Source: Candidatus Rokuibacteriota bacterium
Lineage (GTDB): Bacteria > Methylomirabilota > Methylomirabilia > Rokubacteriales > CSP1-6
Assembly: GCA_016866775.1 (NCBI GenBank)
Contig: VGLJ01000030.1
Location: 1 to 56,929, forward strand
Direction: 5' to 3'
Length of the DNA stretch: 56,929 nt
Shown here: in pieces, positions 23,160-32,442 of the stretch
Position numbering within the stretch: position 1 is the stretch's first letter
Layout of the letters: each line of letters opens with the position of its first letter
Notes under the pieces: generated by a model
Seen by the model: only the letters and a program-made list of their open reading frames with translations
What the model was told of the DNA's origin: nothing
Database searches by the model: none
Program-made: the position numbers and the translations under genes

Positions 23160-25339
23160 ATGAGTCCCGAACCGGACGCCCCGCGCGCGCGCCTCTCCAC
23201 CGCGGAGCTCGCCTTGCGTCACGCGGCGCGGCTGCGCGCGGAGCTCGTGCGCGTGCTCTACGCCAGCCCGGGCATCGCCCTGATCACGACGCCGCTGGCC
23301 GCGATCACGCTCGCGGTCATCGGGTGGACGCGCGCGCCGGCCGGGCTCGTCGTGGCGTGGCTCGGCTACGTGCTCGCGGTCTCGCTCGCGCGGGCGCTGC
23401 TGGTGCGCCGCTTCCGTCGGTTGCCGGCCGGGCAGGCCGACGTCACGACGTGGTCGCGACGCTTCGTCGCCGGCGCGGCGGCCGCCGGGCTCGGGTGGGG
23501 CGCGGCCGGACTGCTGTTCTTCTCGGAGACGTCGTCCGCCGCCTGGCAGATGTTCCTGGCGCTCGTCCTCGCCGGCGTGGCCACCGCCGCCGGGCCCGTG
23601 CTCGCGCCGCTGATGAGCGCCTTCCTCGCGTTCGCGCTCCCGACGCTGCTGCCGATCATCGGCCGCTTCTTCTTCGAGGGCTCGCCCGTCGGCTTCGCCG
23701 TCGGGACGCTCGGCGTGGTCTTCGGCGCCGGCCTCGGGGTGAGCGCGTGGCGGATGCATCAGGCCATCGTCGGCGCGCTCGTCCTCGCGTTCGAAAACCA
23801 CGATCTGTCGCGGAGCTCCCGGTGGAAGTCGAGGAGCGCGCCCGCGCCGAGGCGGGGCTGCGAGGCGCGCGCGACGAGCTCGAAGCGCGCGTGCGCGAGC
23901 GCACCGAGGACTTGCGGACGCTCATCGAGGCCTCGCCCCTCGCGATCATCGCGCTCGACACCGAGGGCAAGGTCAGGACCTGGAATCGGGCCGCGACCGC
24001 GATGCTGGGGTGGACCGAGCACGAGGTGCTCGGGCAGTCCTATCCGATCGTGCCGGACGACGAGACACGGCTGAAGCGCAAGGACGGCACGCTGATCGAC
24101 GTCGTGCTGTCCGTCGCTCCGCTGCTCGGCGCCGATGGCCGGCCGCGCGGGACCATCGCCGTCATCACCGACGTCACCGAGCGGAAGCGTCTCGAGCGCG
24201 ATCTCCGCCAGTCGCAGAAGATGGAAGCCGTCGGGCGACTCGCCGGGGGCATCGCGCACGACTTCAACAACCTCCTCACGGTGATCATCGGCCGCGGGGA
24301 GTCCGTGCTGGGAAGCCTGGAGCGCAGCGACCCGGCGCGCTGGGACGTCGAGCTCATGCTGGCGACGGCCGAGCGGGCGGCGACGCTCACGCGCCAGCTG
24401 CTCGCGTTCAGCCGGCGGCAGGTCCTGCAGCCGAAGGTGCTCGCGCTCCACGAGATGGTCGGCAACGTCGTGCCGATGCTGCGGCGTCTCATCGGCGAGG
24501 ACATCGAGATCCACACGGTCGCGGGCGCCGCGTCCGGGCGTGTCCGCGTCGATCCCGCGCAGATCGAGCAAGTCATCATGAACCTCGCGGTGAACGCGCG
24601 GGACGCGATGCCGCAGGGCGGTGTGCTCATGATCACGACGACCACCGCCGACGTGACCGACGTGCAGGCTAGGCGGCTCGGCGGCATCCAGAGCGGCCGC
24701 TGGGCGATCCTTTCGGTGAGCGACACCGGCGCGGGGATGGACGAAGAGACGCGCGTCCGCGTGTTCGAGCCGTTCTTCACCACGAAGCCGCTCGGGCAAG
24801 GCACGGGCCTCGGCCTGTCGATGGTCTACGGCATCGTGGAGCAGCACGGCGGAACGATCACGGTCGAGAGCGCGCCGGGGCGCGGCACGACATTCAGGAT
24901 CTATCTCCCTCGCGTCGACGACGCCGCGGCGGAGACGGAGACGACGGAGCGCGCCGACCCCACGGCGCTCGGGACCGAGACGATCCTGCTCGTGGAAGAC
25001 GAGGACGAGGTGCGCGAGCTGGTGGCGCGGATGCTCCAGCGCTCCGGGTACACGGTGCTCGTCGCCGCGGATCCGCGCACGGCGCTCGAGCTCAGCGGGC
25101 GACACACCGGGCCGATTCACCTCTTACTGACGGACGTCGTGATGCCCGAGATGAGCGGCCGCGAGCTGCGCGATCGGCTGAGCGCGCTGCGCCCCGAGAC
25201 GAAGATCGTCTACATGTCCGGCTACACCGACGAGGCGCTCGGCCGGCACGGCGTCCTCGAGCCGGACGTCGTGCTCCTACAAGAACCGTTCCGGTTCGCC
25301 GAGCTCGCCGACCGGATCCGCGAAGTCCTCGACGCCTAG
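23160..25339 (+). CDS. Hybrid sensor histidine kinase (MASE-like, PAS, HisKA, HATPase, REC), frameshift at about 23806
   Basis: Membrane sensor kinase of about 726 aa once corrected. The N-terminal part (first frame to about residue 216) has six hydrophobic helices. At 'AFENHDL' the frame is lost. The other frame continues '[19 protein letters not shown]', a coiled coil leading to a PAS domain ([16 protein letters not shown]), HisKA '[14 protein letters not shown]', HATPase motifs '[11 protein letters not shown]', 'DTGAGMD' and 'GTGLGLS', then a receiver domain with '[13 protein letters not shown]' (phospho-Asp). One missing base near 23805-23807 explains the break. It starts 16 bases after the GDT1 gene. 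Without its own output domain it probably signals by phosphorelay. Confidence 0.8.
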
Positions 25340-27060
25340 ACCTCCCACTCCTGGTCCCACGTCGCGTCGGCGCCGATGCCCTCGCGCGCGACGGAGATGT
25401 CGAGCAGGTACGGCTTGTTCCCGCGCGTGACGCGGTCGAGGCCCCGGCGGAGCGCGGTCTCGAGGTCCTTCACCTTCGTCACGGCCTCGCCGTCGACGCC
25501 CTGCGCGCGCGCGAGGCCGACGTAGTCGACCATCGGCGAGCCGAGCATCAGGCCCGGATACTTGCCGTCGCGCACCATCTTGCTGTCCGGCATCTGCCGC
25601 GCCCAGTTGTGGCGCACGACCTGGTAGCTCTCGTTGTTGGAGACCACGATGAGCATCGCGGCGTTGTAGCGCGCGATCGTCCAGAAGCCGATCGCGCTGT
25701 AACCGAGCGCGCCGTCGCCGAGGTGGAGGATGACGGGCTTCTCGCGCCCGACGGCGACCTTCGCGCCGATCGCCGCGCCGACGCCGAAGCCGAGCGAGCC
25801 GCCGCCGCTGCGCGTCCACGTCATGCCGCCGTGGCCGAACGACATCAGCGTGGTGCGCGCGGTCGAGCTCTCCTGCACCATCACCGCGTTCTTCGGCAGC
25901 AGCGCCGCCATCTGCGCCTCGAGCACGGCGGGGTGGACGATCTCGTCGTGCTCGTGCTCGCGGACCAGCTTCTCCTCGCGCTCGATCACCGTCGTCGCGA
26001 AGGCGCGCACCCTCCCGCGTTCGCGCGACCACCGGTCACGCCCCTGCGCGCGGCCGAGCGCGGCGACGAGACCCTGCAGCGTGCCCTTGACGTCGCACTG
26101 CGCGGCGAGGTCGAGCGGATAGTGACGGCCCATGAGGACCGGGTTCGGACCGATCTGGATCACGTACGGCTCGGCCACGGGGCCGTGCACGCCCTGGCAG
26201 CCGGCGAGGAAGATCAGATCCGGCGTGAGCCCGGTGGTCTTCGTGAAGTCGTCGGCAACGGGATAGTTGCCGCAGTAGAGCGGATGCCGGTTCGGGAAGT
26301 TGATGAAGATCTGCCGCGACGCGAACACCGGCGCTTCGAGCAGCTCGGCGAGCTGCACCGCTTCCGCCGCAGCACCGCCGCGCCACACGTCGTCGCCGAA
26401 CATGAGCACCGGACACTTCGCCTCGGCGAGCTTGCGCGCGATCGCCTCGACGGTCTGGGCACGCGCGGCCCGTGGCGGCTCGATCCGGTAGCGCGCCTCT
26501 TCGCCGATCTGCGCTTCGAGCCCCTCGCGGTTCAGCAGCTCCGCGCTGATCGAGAGGTACACCGGGCCCGTCGGCGGGATCATCGCTTCGCGCAGCGCGC
26601 GCGTCGTCGCGACGGGGATCGCGGCGGAATTCGCCACGACCGTGTACGCCGCGCGCGCGTCCTTGGTGATCGGCCGCATGGACTCCGCCTGGCTCACCCC
26701 CGGGTACGGCGCGAGGCCGCGATAGTCCTGCAGCTCCGACGCCCAGTCGCCGGCGATCACGAGCATCGGCGTGCCCGCCACCTGCGCGTTGAAGAGCTGG
26801 CCGGCGAGCTGGTACGAGCCACCCATCACGTGCGCGATCACCACGCCGACCTTGTCGCTCAGACGCGCGTACCCGTCGGCCATCGCGGCCACGAGGCCTT
26901 CGTGCTTGCCGATCACGAGCCGCTGGTCCTGGTCCTCCGCGAGCGCCGCGAAGATTCCGGTTTCGGCGGAGCCGGGGTTCGTGAAGAGGTAATCGACGCC
27001 CGCGTCCTTCAGCGTCTGGATGAGGAGCATGCCGCCGGTGCCGGTGATCGTCTTGCGCAT
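25336..27060 (-). CDS. Thiamine diphosphate-dependent enzyme (acetolactate synthase/benzoylformate decarboxylase-like)
   Basis: 574-aa ThDP enzyme. The PYR domain has 'VDYLFTNPGSAETGIFAAL' and the activating Glu in 'IGKHEGLVAAMADGYARL' near residue 50. The PP domain has the ThDP/Mg motif 'GDGALGYSAIGFWTIARYN' through 'VVSNN' near 440-470. 'SGGGSLGFGVGAAIGAKVAVG' precedes it. No FAD-specific anchor is obvious, and the pattern suits 2-keto acid decarboxylases or sulfoacetaldehyde/oxalyl-type relatives. ATG 27060 has GGAGGGAG upstream; the frame is open to 27081. It overlaps the tail of the histidine kinase gene on the opposite strand by four bases. Confidence 0.88.
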   Translation of the reverse strand: MRKTITGTGGMLLIQTLKDAGVDYLFTNPGSAETGIFAALAEDQDQRLVIGKHEGLVAAMADGYARLSDKVGVVIAHVMGGSYQLAGQLFNAQVAGTPMLVIAGDWASELQDYRGLAPYPGVSQAESMRPITKDARAAYTVVANSAAIPVATTRALREAMIPPTGPVYLSISAELLNREGLEAQIGEEARYRIEPPRAARAQTVEAIARKLAEAKCPVLMFGDDVWRGGAAAEAVQLAELLEAPVFASRQIFINFPNRHPLYCGNYPVADDFTKTTGLTPDLIFLAGCQGVHGPVAEPYVIQIGPNPVLMGRHYPLDLAAQCDVKGTLQGLVAALGRAQGRDRWSRERGRVRAFATTVIEREEKLVREHEHDEIVHPAVLEAQMAALLPKNAVMVQESSTARTTLMSFGHGGMTWTRSGGGSLGFGVGAAIGAKVAVGREKPVILHLGDGALGYSAIGFWTIARYNAAMLIVVSNNESYQVVRHNWARQMPDSKMVRDGKYPGLMLGSPMVDYVGLARAQGVDGEAVTKVKDLETALRRGLDRVTRGNKPYLLDISVAREGIGADATWDQEWEV

Positions 27061-27221
27061 GGGCTCCCTCCGGGCGGTCATTCTCCCACAGGCTCGTATA
27101 AGCTACGCGCGGACCCTCCGGCCCTCGCCCAGGAGACGCCGGAAACACATCCCCCTGGGAGGCGACGACATGCCGCGCCGCACCGGCCGAGGCGGCCCCG
27201 CAAGCCTTCCTGTACGAAGTC

Positions 27222-27851
27222 ATGGAGAACCTCACGCAGGACCTCACCGCGACGACGCCGCGTCTGTCGCACTGGGCCGCGCAGGGCACCGCGAGCGCCG
27301 GCTCACCCTTCTGCCCGAAGGCACTCATCGACAAACTGAAAAGACTGAATCTCGTCTCGGGCACACCGGCGTCCTGCACGATCACCGCGTTCGGTGAGGA
27401 CGCGATCGACCCGACCTTCACGGGAACGGTCGGCGTTCCGGAGTTCGCGATCGTCATCAACACCGACAGCGTCGTGGATGCGCCGGAGCGCGGGGTCATG
27501 ACGGGAAACCTCACCGGCGATCTGGTGATCGTTCCGTTCGGTCCCGGTGGCGTCACCCCCGATCTGAACGTCAAGAAGGCGGTGCTGGGACCGAGCGTCC
27601 CCTTGATCCTCGTGCAGAACGGCGTCTTCACGCCCAACCCCGCGTTCGGCGTGTCATTCAAGCCGTCGTGCTTCACGGGCACGTTCCGGTTGCCGTTCCA
27701 GGTCACCAGCGCGGGGGAGCCGACGAAGCCCGCGCGCGGCGGCCAGGCGTTCTATCTCGGCGACGACGGCAGCCTGATCACGGTGCGGCCGGAGGAGGTC
27801 GCGTTCGGCTTCCCGATGCTCCGGGCCGAGGTGACGTTCGCGAAGTGCTAG
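27222..27851 (+). CDS. Hypothetical, probably secreted beta-rich protein
   Basis: 209 aa, mostly beta strands, with three Cys ('GSPFCPKAL', 'ASCTITAFG', 'PSCFTGTF') that could form disulphides. 'QAFYLGDDGSLITVRPEEVAFGFPML' lies near the end. The frame is open upstream of ATG 27222 as far as about 27102 without a start; the bases just upstream encode 'APAEAAPQAFLYEV', which looks like the end of a signal peptide and the start of a mature domain. The leader may be out of frame, so the true start may be lost or misread. Family not recognised. Confidence 0.6.
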   Translation: MENLTQDLTATTPRLSHWAAQGTASAGSPFCPKALIDKLKRLNLVSGTPASCTITAFGEDAIDPTFTGTVGVPEFAIVINTDSVVDAPERGVMTGNLTGDLVIVPFGPGGVTPDLNVKKAVLGPSVPLILVQNGVFTPNPAFGVSFKPSCFTGTFRLPFQVTSAGEPTKPARGGQAFYLGDDGSLITVRPEEVAFGFPMLRAEVTFAKC

Positions 27852-27864
27852 GCTTGGTGGCGCC

Positions 27865-28365
27865 GTGATCCACGTCGTCACGTACGTCGAGGTGAGACCC
27901 ACGTCCCGGCAGGACGGAGTCTCCGGGCTCGTGCGCTATCGCGAGCTCACGCGCACGGACGACGGCAATCTTCGGTGTGAGGTGCTGAGCCGGATCGGCC
28001 AGCCGCATCAGCTCGTGGTTCTCGAGGTCTGGAAGGATCAGCAGGCGTTCGAGGCGCACCGCGGATCCGCGCACGCGATCGGGCTGCGCGAAGGGATCGA
28101 TCCGATCCGCAACGCGCCGATCGACGAGCGCGTCCACGGCGGCGTTTCCGTCGGGCCGGCGCATCCGGGGCCCGCGGGCGACGCCGTCTACGTCGTGACG
28201 CACGTCGACGTCATTCCCCCGCGCAAGGACGACGGTCTCGCCGCGCTCGAGCGGCTCGCCGCGGCGAGTCGCGGCGCGGCCGGCAACGTGCGGAAGTTCC
28301 GTGACACGCTCGGGCCGATGTCCGGCGCGCTCTACGACGAGCGACTCTTCAACGCGGTCGACTAG
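27865..28365 (+). CDS. Two-domain ABM (antibiotic biosynthesis monooxygenase-like) protein
   Basis: 166 aa with two ferredoxin-like ABM domains. The first has 'VVTYVEVRPTSRQDGVSGL', 'RCEVLSRIGQPHQLVVLEVWKDQQAFEAH', the family core. The second (from about residue 108) has 'YVVTHVDVIPPRKDDGLAAL' and ends before its own 'W.D..A..AH' helix is complete. Start GTG 27865. Such proteins are cofactor-free oxygenases or small-molecule binders. A second, single-domain ABM gene follows after a shared leader motif. Role in the aminotransferase/SelA-like operon unknown. Confidence 0.75.
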   Translation: MIHVVTYVEVRPTSRQDGVSGLVRYRELTRTDDGNLRCEVLSRIGQPHQLVVLEVWKDQQAFEAHRGSAHAIGLREGIDPIRNAPIDERVHGGVSVGPAHPGPAGDAVYVVTHVDVIPPRKDDGLAALERLAAASRGAAGNVRKFRDTLGPMSGALYDERLFNAVD

Positions 28366-28370
28366 GGGGG

Positions 28371-28406
28371 TGGGGTCCTGAGTCGTGGGGCCCCATGTGC
28401 AAGGAG
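28371..28406 (+). promoter_or_regulatory. Conserved leader motif with TGGGGCCCCA palindrome, copy 2
   Basis: Lies between two ABM genes and ends in the ribosome-binding site of the second. TGGGGTCCT, AGTCGTGGGGCCCC, ATGTGCAAGGAG match the leader at 19059-19097 in order and spacing. TGGGGCCCCA (28386-28395) is a perfect palindrome 16 bases before the ATG. Confidence 0.45.
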
Positions 28407-28411
28407 GTCGT

Positions 28412-28702
28412 ATGGCGATCCGGCTCGTGGTCACCATCACCGCCGCGCCGGGCAAGGGCGCGGAGCTCGCGAAGGCGTACGGCCCGCGCTGCGCGGATGC
28501 GATGAAGGAGCCCGGCTGCGAGCAGTTCGAGATCTTTCAGAGCCCGGGCAACCCCGACAAGCTCGTGCTGCTCGAGAAGTGGAAGGACAAGGCCGCGCTC
28601 GCTGCGCACGCGGAGCTGAACAAGACGCGCCCGCCGCTGCACCCGGAGTGGCGCCTGGGCGCGGGCGAGCGCGAAGACTACGAGTACAACCGCACACGGT
28701 AA
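28412..28702 (+). CDS. ABM-domain (putative quinol monooxygenase-like) protein
   Basis: 96-aa single ABM domain. 'IRLVVTITAAPGKGAELAKAY' opens it, 'EPGCEQFEIFQSPGNPDKLVLLEKWKDKAALAAHAEL' gives the strand-helix core with the diagnostic 'W.D..AL.AH', and 'RPPLHPEW' closes it. YgiN-like quinol monooxygenases and related dimeric barrels share this layout. ATG 28412 has AAGGAGG and the conserved leader upstream. It ends ten bases before the aminotransferase gene. Confidence 0.85.
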   Translation: MAIRLVVTITAAPGKGAELAKAYGPRCADAMKEPGCEQFEIFQSPGNPDKLVLLEKWKDKAALAAHAELNKTRPPLHPEWRLGAGEREDYEYNRTR

Positions 28703-28712
28703 GGAGCACGCG

Positions 28713-30062
28713 ATGAAAGTCCAGGACGCCTACGTCGACGCGCTGAAGACATCGCGGGCGCTGTGGGAGCGGGCACGCACGCTCTTCCCCGACGCGGTCA
28801 CGCACGACAACCGGCGGATGCAGCCGTTCCCGCTCTACGTCGACCGCGCGGACGGCGCGTACAAGTGGGACGTCGACGGGCATCGCTACGTCGACTACTG
28901 GATGGGCCACGGCGCGCTGCTGCTCGGCCACAACCCGCCGGTCGTGCGCGACGCCGTCGCCGCGCAGGCGATGAAGGGCACGCACTACGGCGCCTCCCAC
29001 GCCAAGGAAGTGGAGTGGGGCGAGTGGGTGCAGCGCCTCGTCCCGAGCGCGAAGCGCATCCGCTTCACCGGCACGGGCACGGAAGCGACGCACCTCGCGC
29101 TGCGCCTCGCGCGCGCGTCCACCGGCAAGAAGCACGTCATCAAGTTCGCCGGCCACTTCCACGGCTGGCACGAAGGCCTGGAGATCGGCGTGCGCCCACC
29201 GTACAAGGCGGAGCCGGAAGCCGGCCAGCTCGACGAGGTCGTGCAGCTCGTCTCCGTGATCGCGCCGAACGACATCGACGGCGTGCGGGCGCGGCTCGCC
29301 ATGGGCGACGTCGCCGCGGTGATCCTCGAGCCGACCGGCGGCCACTTCGGCGCGGTGCCGGCGCCGCCCGAGTTCGTCGCGGCGCTCCAGGATGAGACCC
29401 GGCGGGCGGGCGCGGTGCTGATCTTCGACGAGGTCGTCACGGGCTTCCGCGTGTCGCCCGGCGGCGCGCAGGCGAAGCTCGGCATCACGCCGGACCTCAC
29501 GACCCTCGCGAAGATCCTCTCGGGCGGCCTGCCCGGCGGCGCGGTCGTCGGACGCGAAGACGTGCTCGCGTATCTCACGACCAAGCCCGATCCGGAGGAG
29601 AACCGCCGCTCGAAGATCGCGCACGCCGGCACGTTCAACGCGAACCCGCTGTCCGCCGCGGCGGGCGTGGCGATGCTGTCCTCGATCGCCGACGGCGCGG
29701 CCATTCGCGACGCCGACCGCCAGGCGGCGAAGCTTCGCCGCGGCATGAACGAGGTCCTCGCGCGCGAGCGCGTGGCCTGGAAAGTGTACGGCCAGCACAG
29801 CGACTGGAAGATCTGGTTCGGCGCGGACGCGCCGCCGCGTGACGGCGCGGATCAGTCGGTGGCCGACGTCGACTGGCGCCGCCTCGACGCGAAGGATGCG
29901 GGGCGCAGCAAGGCCCTCCGTCAGGCCCTGATCCTCAACGGCGTCGACTTCAACGGGGCGCGCGCGCTCGTGAGCCCCTGCCACACCGACGCGGTCATCG
30001 ACGAGACACTGGCCGCCTTCACGAGCGCGGTACGGGCGATGAAAGGGGAGGGGCTCGCGTGA
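28713..30062 (+). CDS. Class III aminotransferase (glutamate-1-semialdehyde aminomutase-like)
   Basis: 449-aa PLP enzyme of fold type I, class III. It shows 'DGHRYVDYWMGHGALLLGHN', 'RFTGTGTEATHLALRLARA', the PLP-binding Asp in 'VLIFDEVVTGFRVSPGG', and the Schiff-base Lys in 'DLTTLAKILSGGLPGGAVVG' near residue 268. The Gly-rich Lys motif is like HemL. A housekeeping hemL is unlikely in this setting, with ABM, SelA-like and amidohydrolase genes around it, so a catabolic aminomutase or transaminase is more probable. The next gene starts within its stop codon. Confidence 0.88.
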   Translation: MKVQDAYVDALKTSRALWERARTLFPDAVTHDNRRMQPFPLYVDRADGAYKWDVDGHRYVDYWMGHGALLLGHNPPVVRDAVAAQAMKGTHYGASHAKEVEWGEWVQRLVPSAKRIRFTGTGTEATHLALRLARASTGKKHVIKFAGHFHGWHEGLEIGVRPPYKAEPEAGQLDEVVQLVSVIAPNDIDGVRARLAMGDVAAVILEPTGGHFGAVPAPPEFVAALQDETRRAGAVLIFDEVVTGFRVSPGGAQAKLGITPDLTTLAKILSGGLPGGAVVGREDVLAYLTTKPDPEENRRSKIAHAGTFNANPLSAAAGVAMLSSIADGAAIRDADRQAAKLRRGMNEVLARERVAWKVYGQHSDWKIWFGADAPPRDGADQSVADVDWRRLDAKDAGRSKALRQALILNGVDFNGARALVSPCHTDAVIDETLAAFTSAVRAMKGEGLA

Positions 30063-31204
30063 TGCACGGCGAACCGGCGATCTATCGGCGACTCGGCGTT
30101 CGGCGGGTCATTCACGGCTCGGGCACGACCACGCGCTACGGCGGCTCGGTCCTGCGCCCCGAAGTCTTCGACACGATGCGCGAGGCGTCGCAGACGCTCG
30201 TCAACGTCGACGAGCTCAACGAGGCGGCCGGCGCGGCGATCGCGAAGATGGTGGGTGCGGAGGCGGCGTTCGTGACTGCGGGCGCGAGCTCCGGCCTGAT
30301 CCTCCAGTCGGCCGCGTGCATCGCCGGCGACGATCCGGCGAAGATCACGCGGCTGCCCGACACGCGCGGGATGAAGAACGAGATCGTCATCCAACGTGCG
30401 CATCGCTTCGCCTACGACCAGGCCTATCGGATCCCCGGCGGCGTGCTCGTCGAGATCGGCCTCGCGCGCCGCACGCAGGCCTTCGAGCTGGAGGACGCGA
30501 TCACCGAGCGGACGGCCGCCGTCGCGTACCTGATCTCACCGTTCACGAGCCCGCCCGGCGTGCTGCCGCTCGACCAGGTCATCGCCATCGCGCACACGCG
30601 CGGCGTGCCGGTGATCGTCGACGCCGCGTCGATGCTTCCGCCGCGCGCGAACCTGACGAAGTTCATCCGGATGGGCGCCGACCTCGTGAGCTTCAGCGGC
30701 GGCAAAGGTATCCGCGGGCCGCAGAGCACGGGCATGCTGCTCGGCCGCCGCGATCTCATTCGTGCCGTGGCACTCAATGCCAGTCCGAACCAGGCGATCG
30801 CCCGTGCGGCGAAGACGTCGAAGGAGGAGATCGCGGGCCTCGTCGTCGCGCTCGAGCTGTTCCTGAAGGAGGACGAGGCCGCGGAGATGAAGCGCTACGT
30901 CGACGTCTGCCAGGTCATCGTCGGCTCGCTCGGCGAGATCCCGGGGCTGCGCATGGTCGTCGAGCACGATCCGGTGAATCGCGTGATCCCGCACGCGTGC
31001 GTCTACTTCACCCCGGAGTGGCGGGGCCCCTCGGGCCGCGCGGTCCAGCTCGCGCTCGCGGCGGGCGACCCGCACATCTACGTCCAGCAGGGCCCGCACC
31101 AGGGCGGCTACTTCGACGAGATCGCGATCGACCCGATCAACCTCCAGCCGGGCGACGAGAAGATCCTGGCCACGCGCCTGCAGGAGGAGCTGACCCGGCG
31201 CTAG
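30062..31204 (+). CDS. SelA-like PLP-dependent enzyme (not the canonical selenocysteine synthase)
   Basis: 380-aa fold type I PLP enzyme of the SelA-like group (COG1921), which includes D-glucosaminate-6-phosphate ammonia-lyase. It shows 'VINGSGTTTRYGGS'-like opening (here VIHGSGTTTRYGGS), 'AGASSGLILQSAACIAG' and the Lys motif 'LVSFSGGKGIRGPQSTG' near residue 218. True SelA is longer (about 460 aa) and has an N-terminal tRNA-binding domain that is absent here. ATG 30062 overlaps the aminotransferase stop (TGATG); GTG 30059 is possible. A lyase or racemase role on an amino sugar or amino acid is inferred. Confidence 0.82.
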   Translation: MHGEPAIYRRLGVRRVIHGSGTTTRYGGSVLRPEVFDTMREASQTLVNVDELNEAAGAAIAKMVGAEAAFVTAGASSGLILQSAACIAGDDPAKITRLPDTRGMKNEIVIQRAHRFAYDQAYRIPGGVLVEIGLARRTQAFELEDAITERTAAVAYLISPFTSPPGVLPLDQVIAIAHTRGVPVIVDAASMLPPRANLTKFIRMGADLVSFSGGKGIRGPQSTGMLLGRRDLIRAVALNASPNQAIARAAKTSKEEIAGLVVALELFLKEDEAAEMKRYVDVCQVIVGSLGEIPGLRMVVEHDPVNRVIPHACVYFTPEWRGPSGRAVQLALAAGDPHIYVQQGPHQGGYFDEIAIDPINLQPGDEKILATRLQEELTRR

Positions 31205-32442
31205 CCGCCCTCGCGTGAGAGCCGGCGCATGCTCGCCTGGTCCACGAGCGTGCCCCGGCTGATCACGGCCACGGGTGCGGCGTGCTCCCGCAGCGCCTCC
31301 AGCACGTCGGGCGCGTCGAGCACCACGAGGTTGGCCGGCGTCCCGACTTTCAGCGCGTGGTCGCGCACGCCCATGGCTCGCGCGGCCCGCGTCGTGATCA
31401 TGCCGTACAGCGTCTCCATCTCGGGACGCGTCGTCATCCAGAGCAGGTGGGACGCGAGGAACGCCACCTCCAGCATGCTGTTGCGCCCGAAGGGATAGAA
31501 GGCGTCCGAGATGTCGTCCTGGCCGAGGCACACGGTGACGCCGCCGGCCAGGAGCTCTCGCACCCGCGCGTGCAGCGGACCGGTGTGCGGATCGGTCACG
31601 AGCCCGAGATCCGCCTGCTTCATCAACGCGATCACCCGGTCGAGGTACGGGGCGTCGTACAGCGCCATCGCGCGCGCGTGATGCGCGAGCACGCGGCCGC
31701 CCCAGCCGCGCGCGATGCCGGCCTCCGCCATCGCCTCGAGCGTCCGGAGGCTCGCGTCGCCGACGTCGTCCACGAGCATCGAGACGTCGGCACCGAAGTC
31801 ACGCGCGAGATCGAAGCAGAACGCGATGTGCGCGGCACGGTCGGCGTCGGTGGCTTCGATCCAGGGAATGCCGCCGACGACGCCCGCCCCGAGAACCATC
31901 GCCTGGCGCATCAGGTCCGCGGCGCCGGGCTCGCGCACGAGCCCATCCTGGGCGAAGGCGACGACCTGGATGTCGACGATGCCCTTGAACTCGTCGCGGG
32001 CGCGCAGCAGCGCCTTCACGCCTTCGAGCCGCGCCTTCGTGTCGACGTCGGCCAGCGCGCGCATGTGGGTGGTGCCGTGGTACGCCGCGGCCGCGACCGC
32101 GCGCCGGACGTTGCCGATGATCCACGACTCGTCGTACGCCGCCTTGACGCGCGCGGCGAGCTCGATCGCCGACATCGCCTGCGTCATGCCCGCGCCGTGG
32201 TACGCGCGCAATGATTCGTCGTCCATCATCGGGAGCGTGTGCACCTTGCAGAGATGCAGGTGCGGATTGACGAACGACTCGGTGGCCAGTCCGCCGCGGG
32301 CGTCGATCTCGACGGCCGCCGTGGCGTCCACGCGCGGGCTGATGGCGGCGATGCGTCCCGCCTGCACCGCGATGTCGTGGAGCGTGTCGCCCCGGCCGCG
32401 CACTCGCGCGCCGCGGACGAGCAGATCGGCGCTGCCGGTCAC
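31201..32442 (-). CDS. Cytosine deaminase-like amidohydrolase
   Basis: 413-aa metal-dependent hydrolase of the cytosine deaminase/N-isopropylammelide group. It has an N-terminal composite strand ([20 protein letters not shown]), HxH in '[15 protein letters not shown]' near residue 62, a middle His in '[12 protein letters not shown]', and the catalytic Asp in '[17 protein letters not shown]' near 313, close to the CodA pattern. The C-terminus carries '[20 protein letters not shown]'. Start GTG 32442 overlaps the ring-opening hydrolase stop (GTGA). The pair suggests successive steps on a pyrimidine or triazine ring. The 3' ends of this gene and the SelA-like gene overlap by four bases. Confidence 0.85.
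   Translation of the reverse strand: MTGSADLLVRGARVRGRGDTLHDIAVQAGRIAAISPRVDATAAVEIDARGGLATESFVNPHLHLCKVHTLPMMDDESLRAYHGAGMTQAMSAIELAARVKAAYDESWIIGNVRRAVAAAAYHGTTHMRALADVDTKARLEGVKALLRARDEFKGIVDIQVVAFAQDGLVREPGAADLMRQAMVLGAGVVGGIPWIEATDADRAAHIAFCFDLARDFGADVSMLVDDVGDASLRTLEAMAEAGIARGWGGRVLAHHARAMALYDAPYLDRVIALMKQADLGLVTDPHTGPLHARVRELLAGGVTVCLGQDDISDAFYPFGRNSMLEVAFLASHLLWMTTRPEMETLYGMITTRAARAMGVRDHALKVGTPANLVVLDAPDVLEALREHAAPVAVISRGTLVDQASMRRLSREGG

Noticed and set aside
30062-31204. SelA-like gene as the selenocysteine synthase serving the two selenoproteins
   Set aside because: Too short, lacks the N-terminal tRNA-binding domain, and lies in a catabolic operon; it fits the SelA-like lyase group better.
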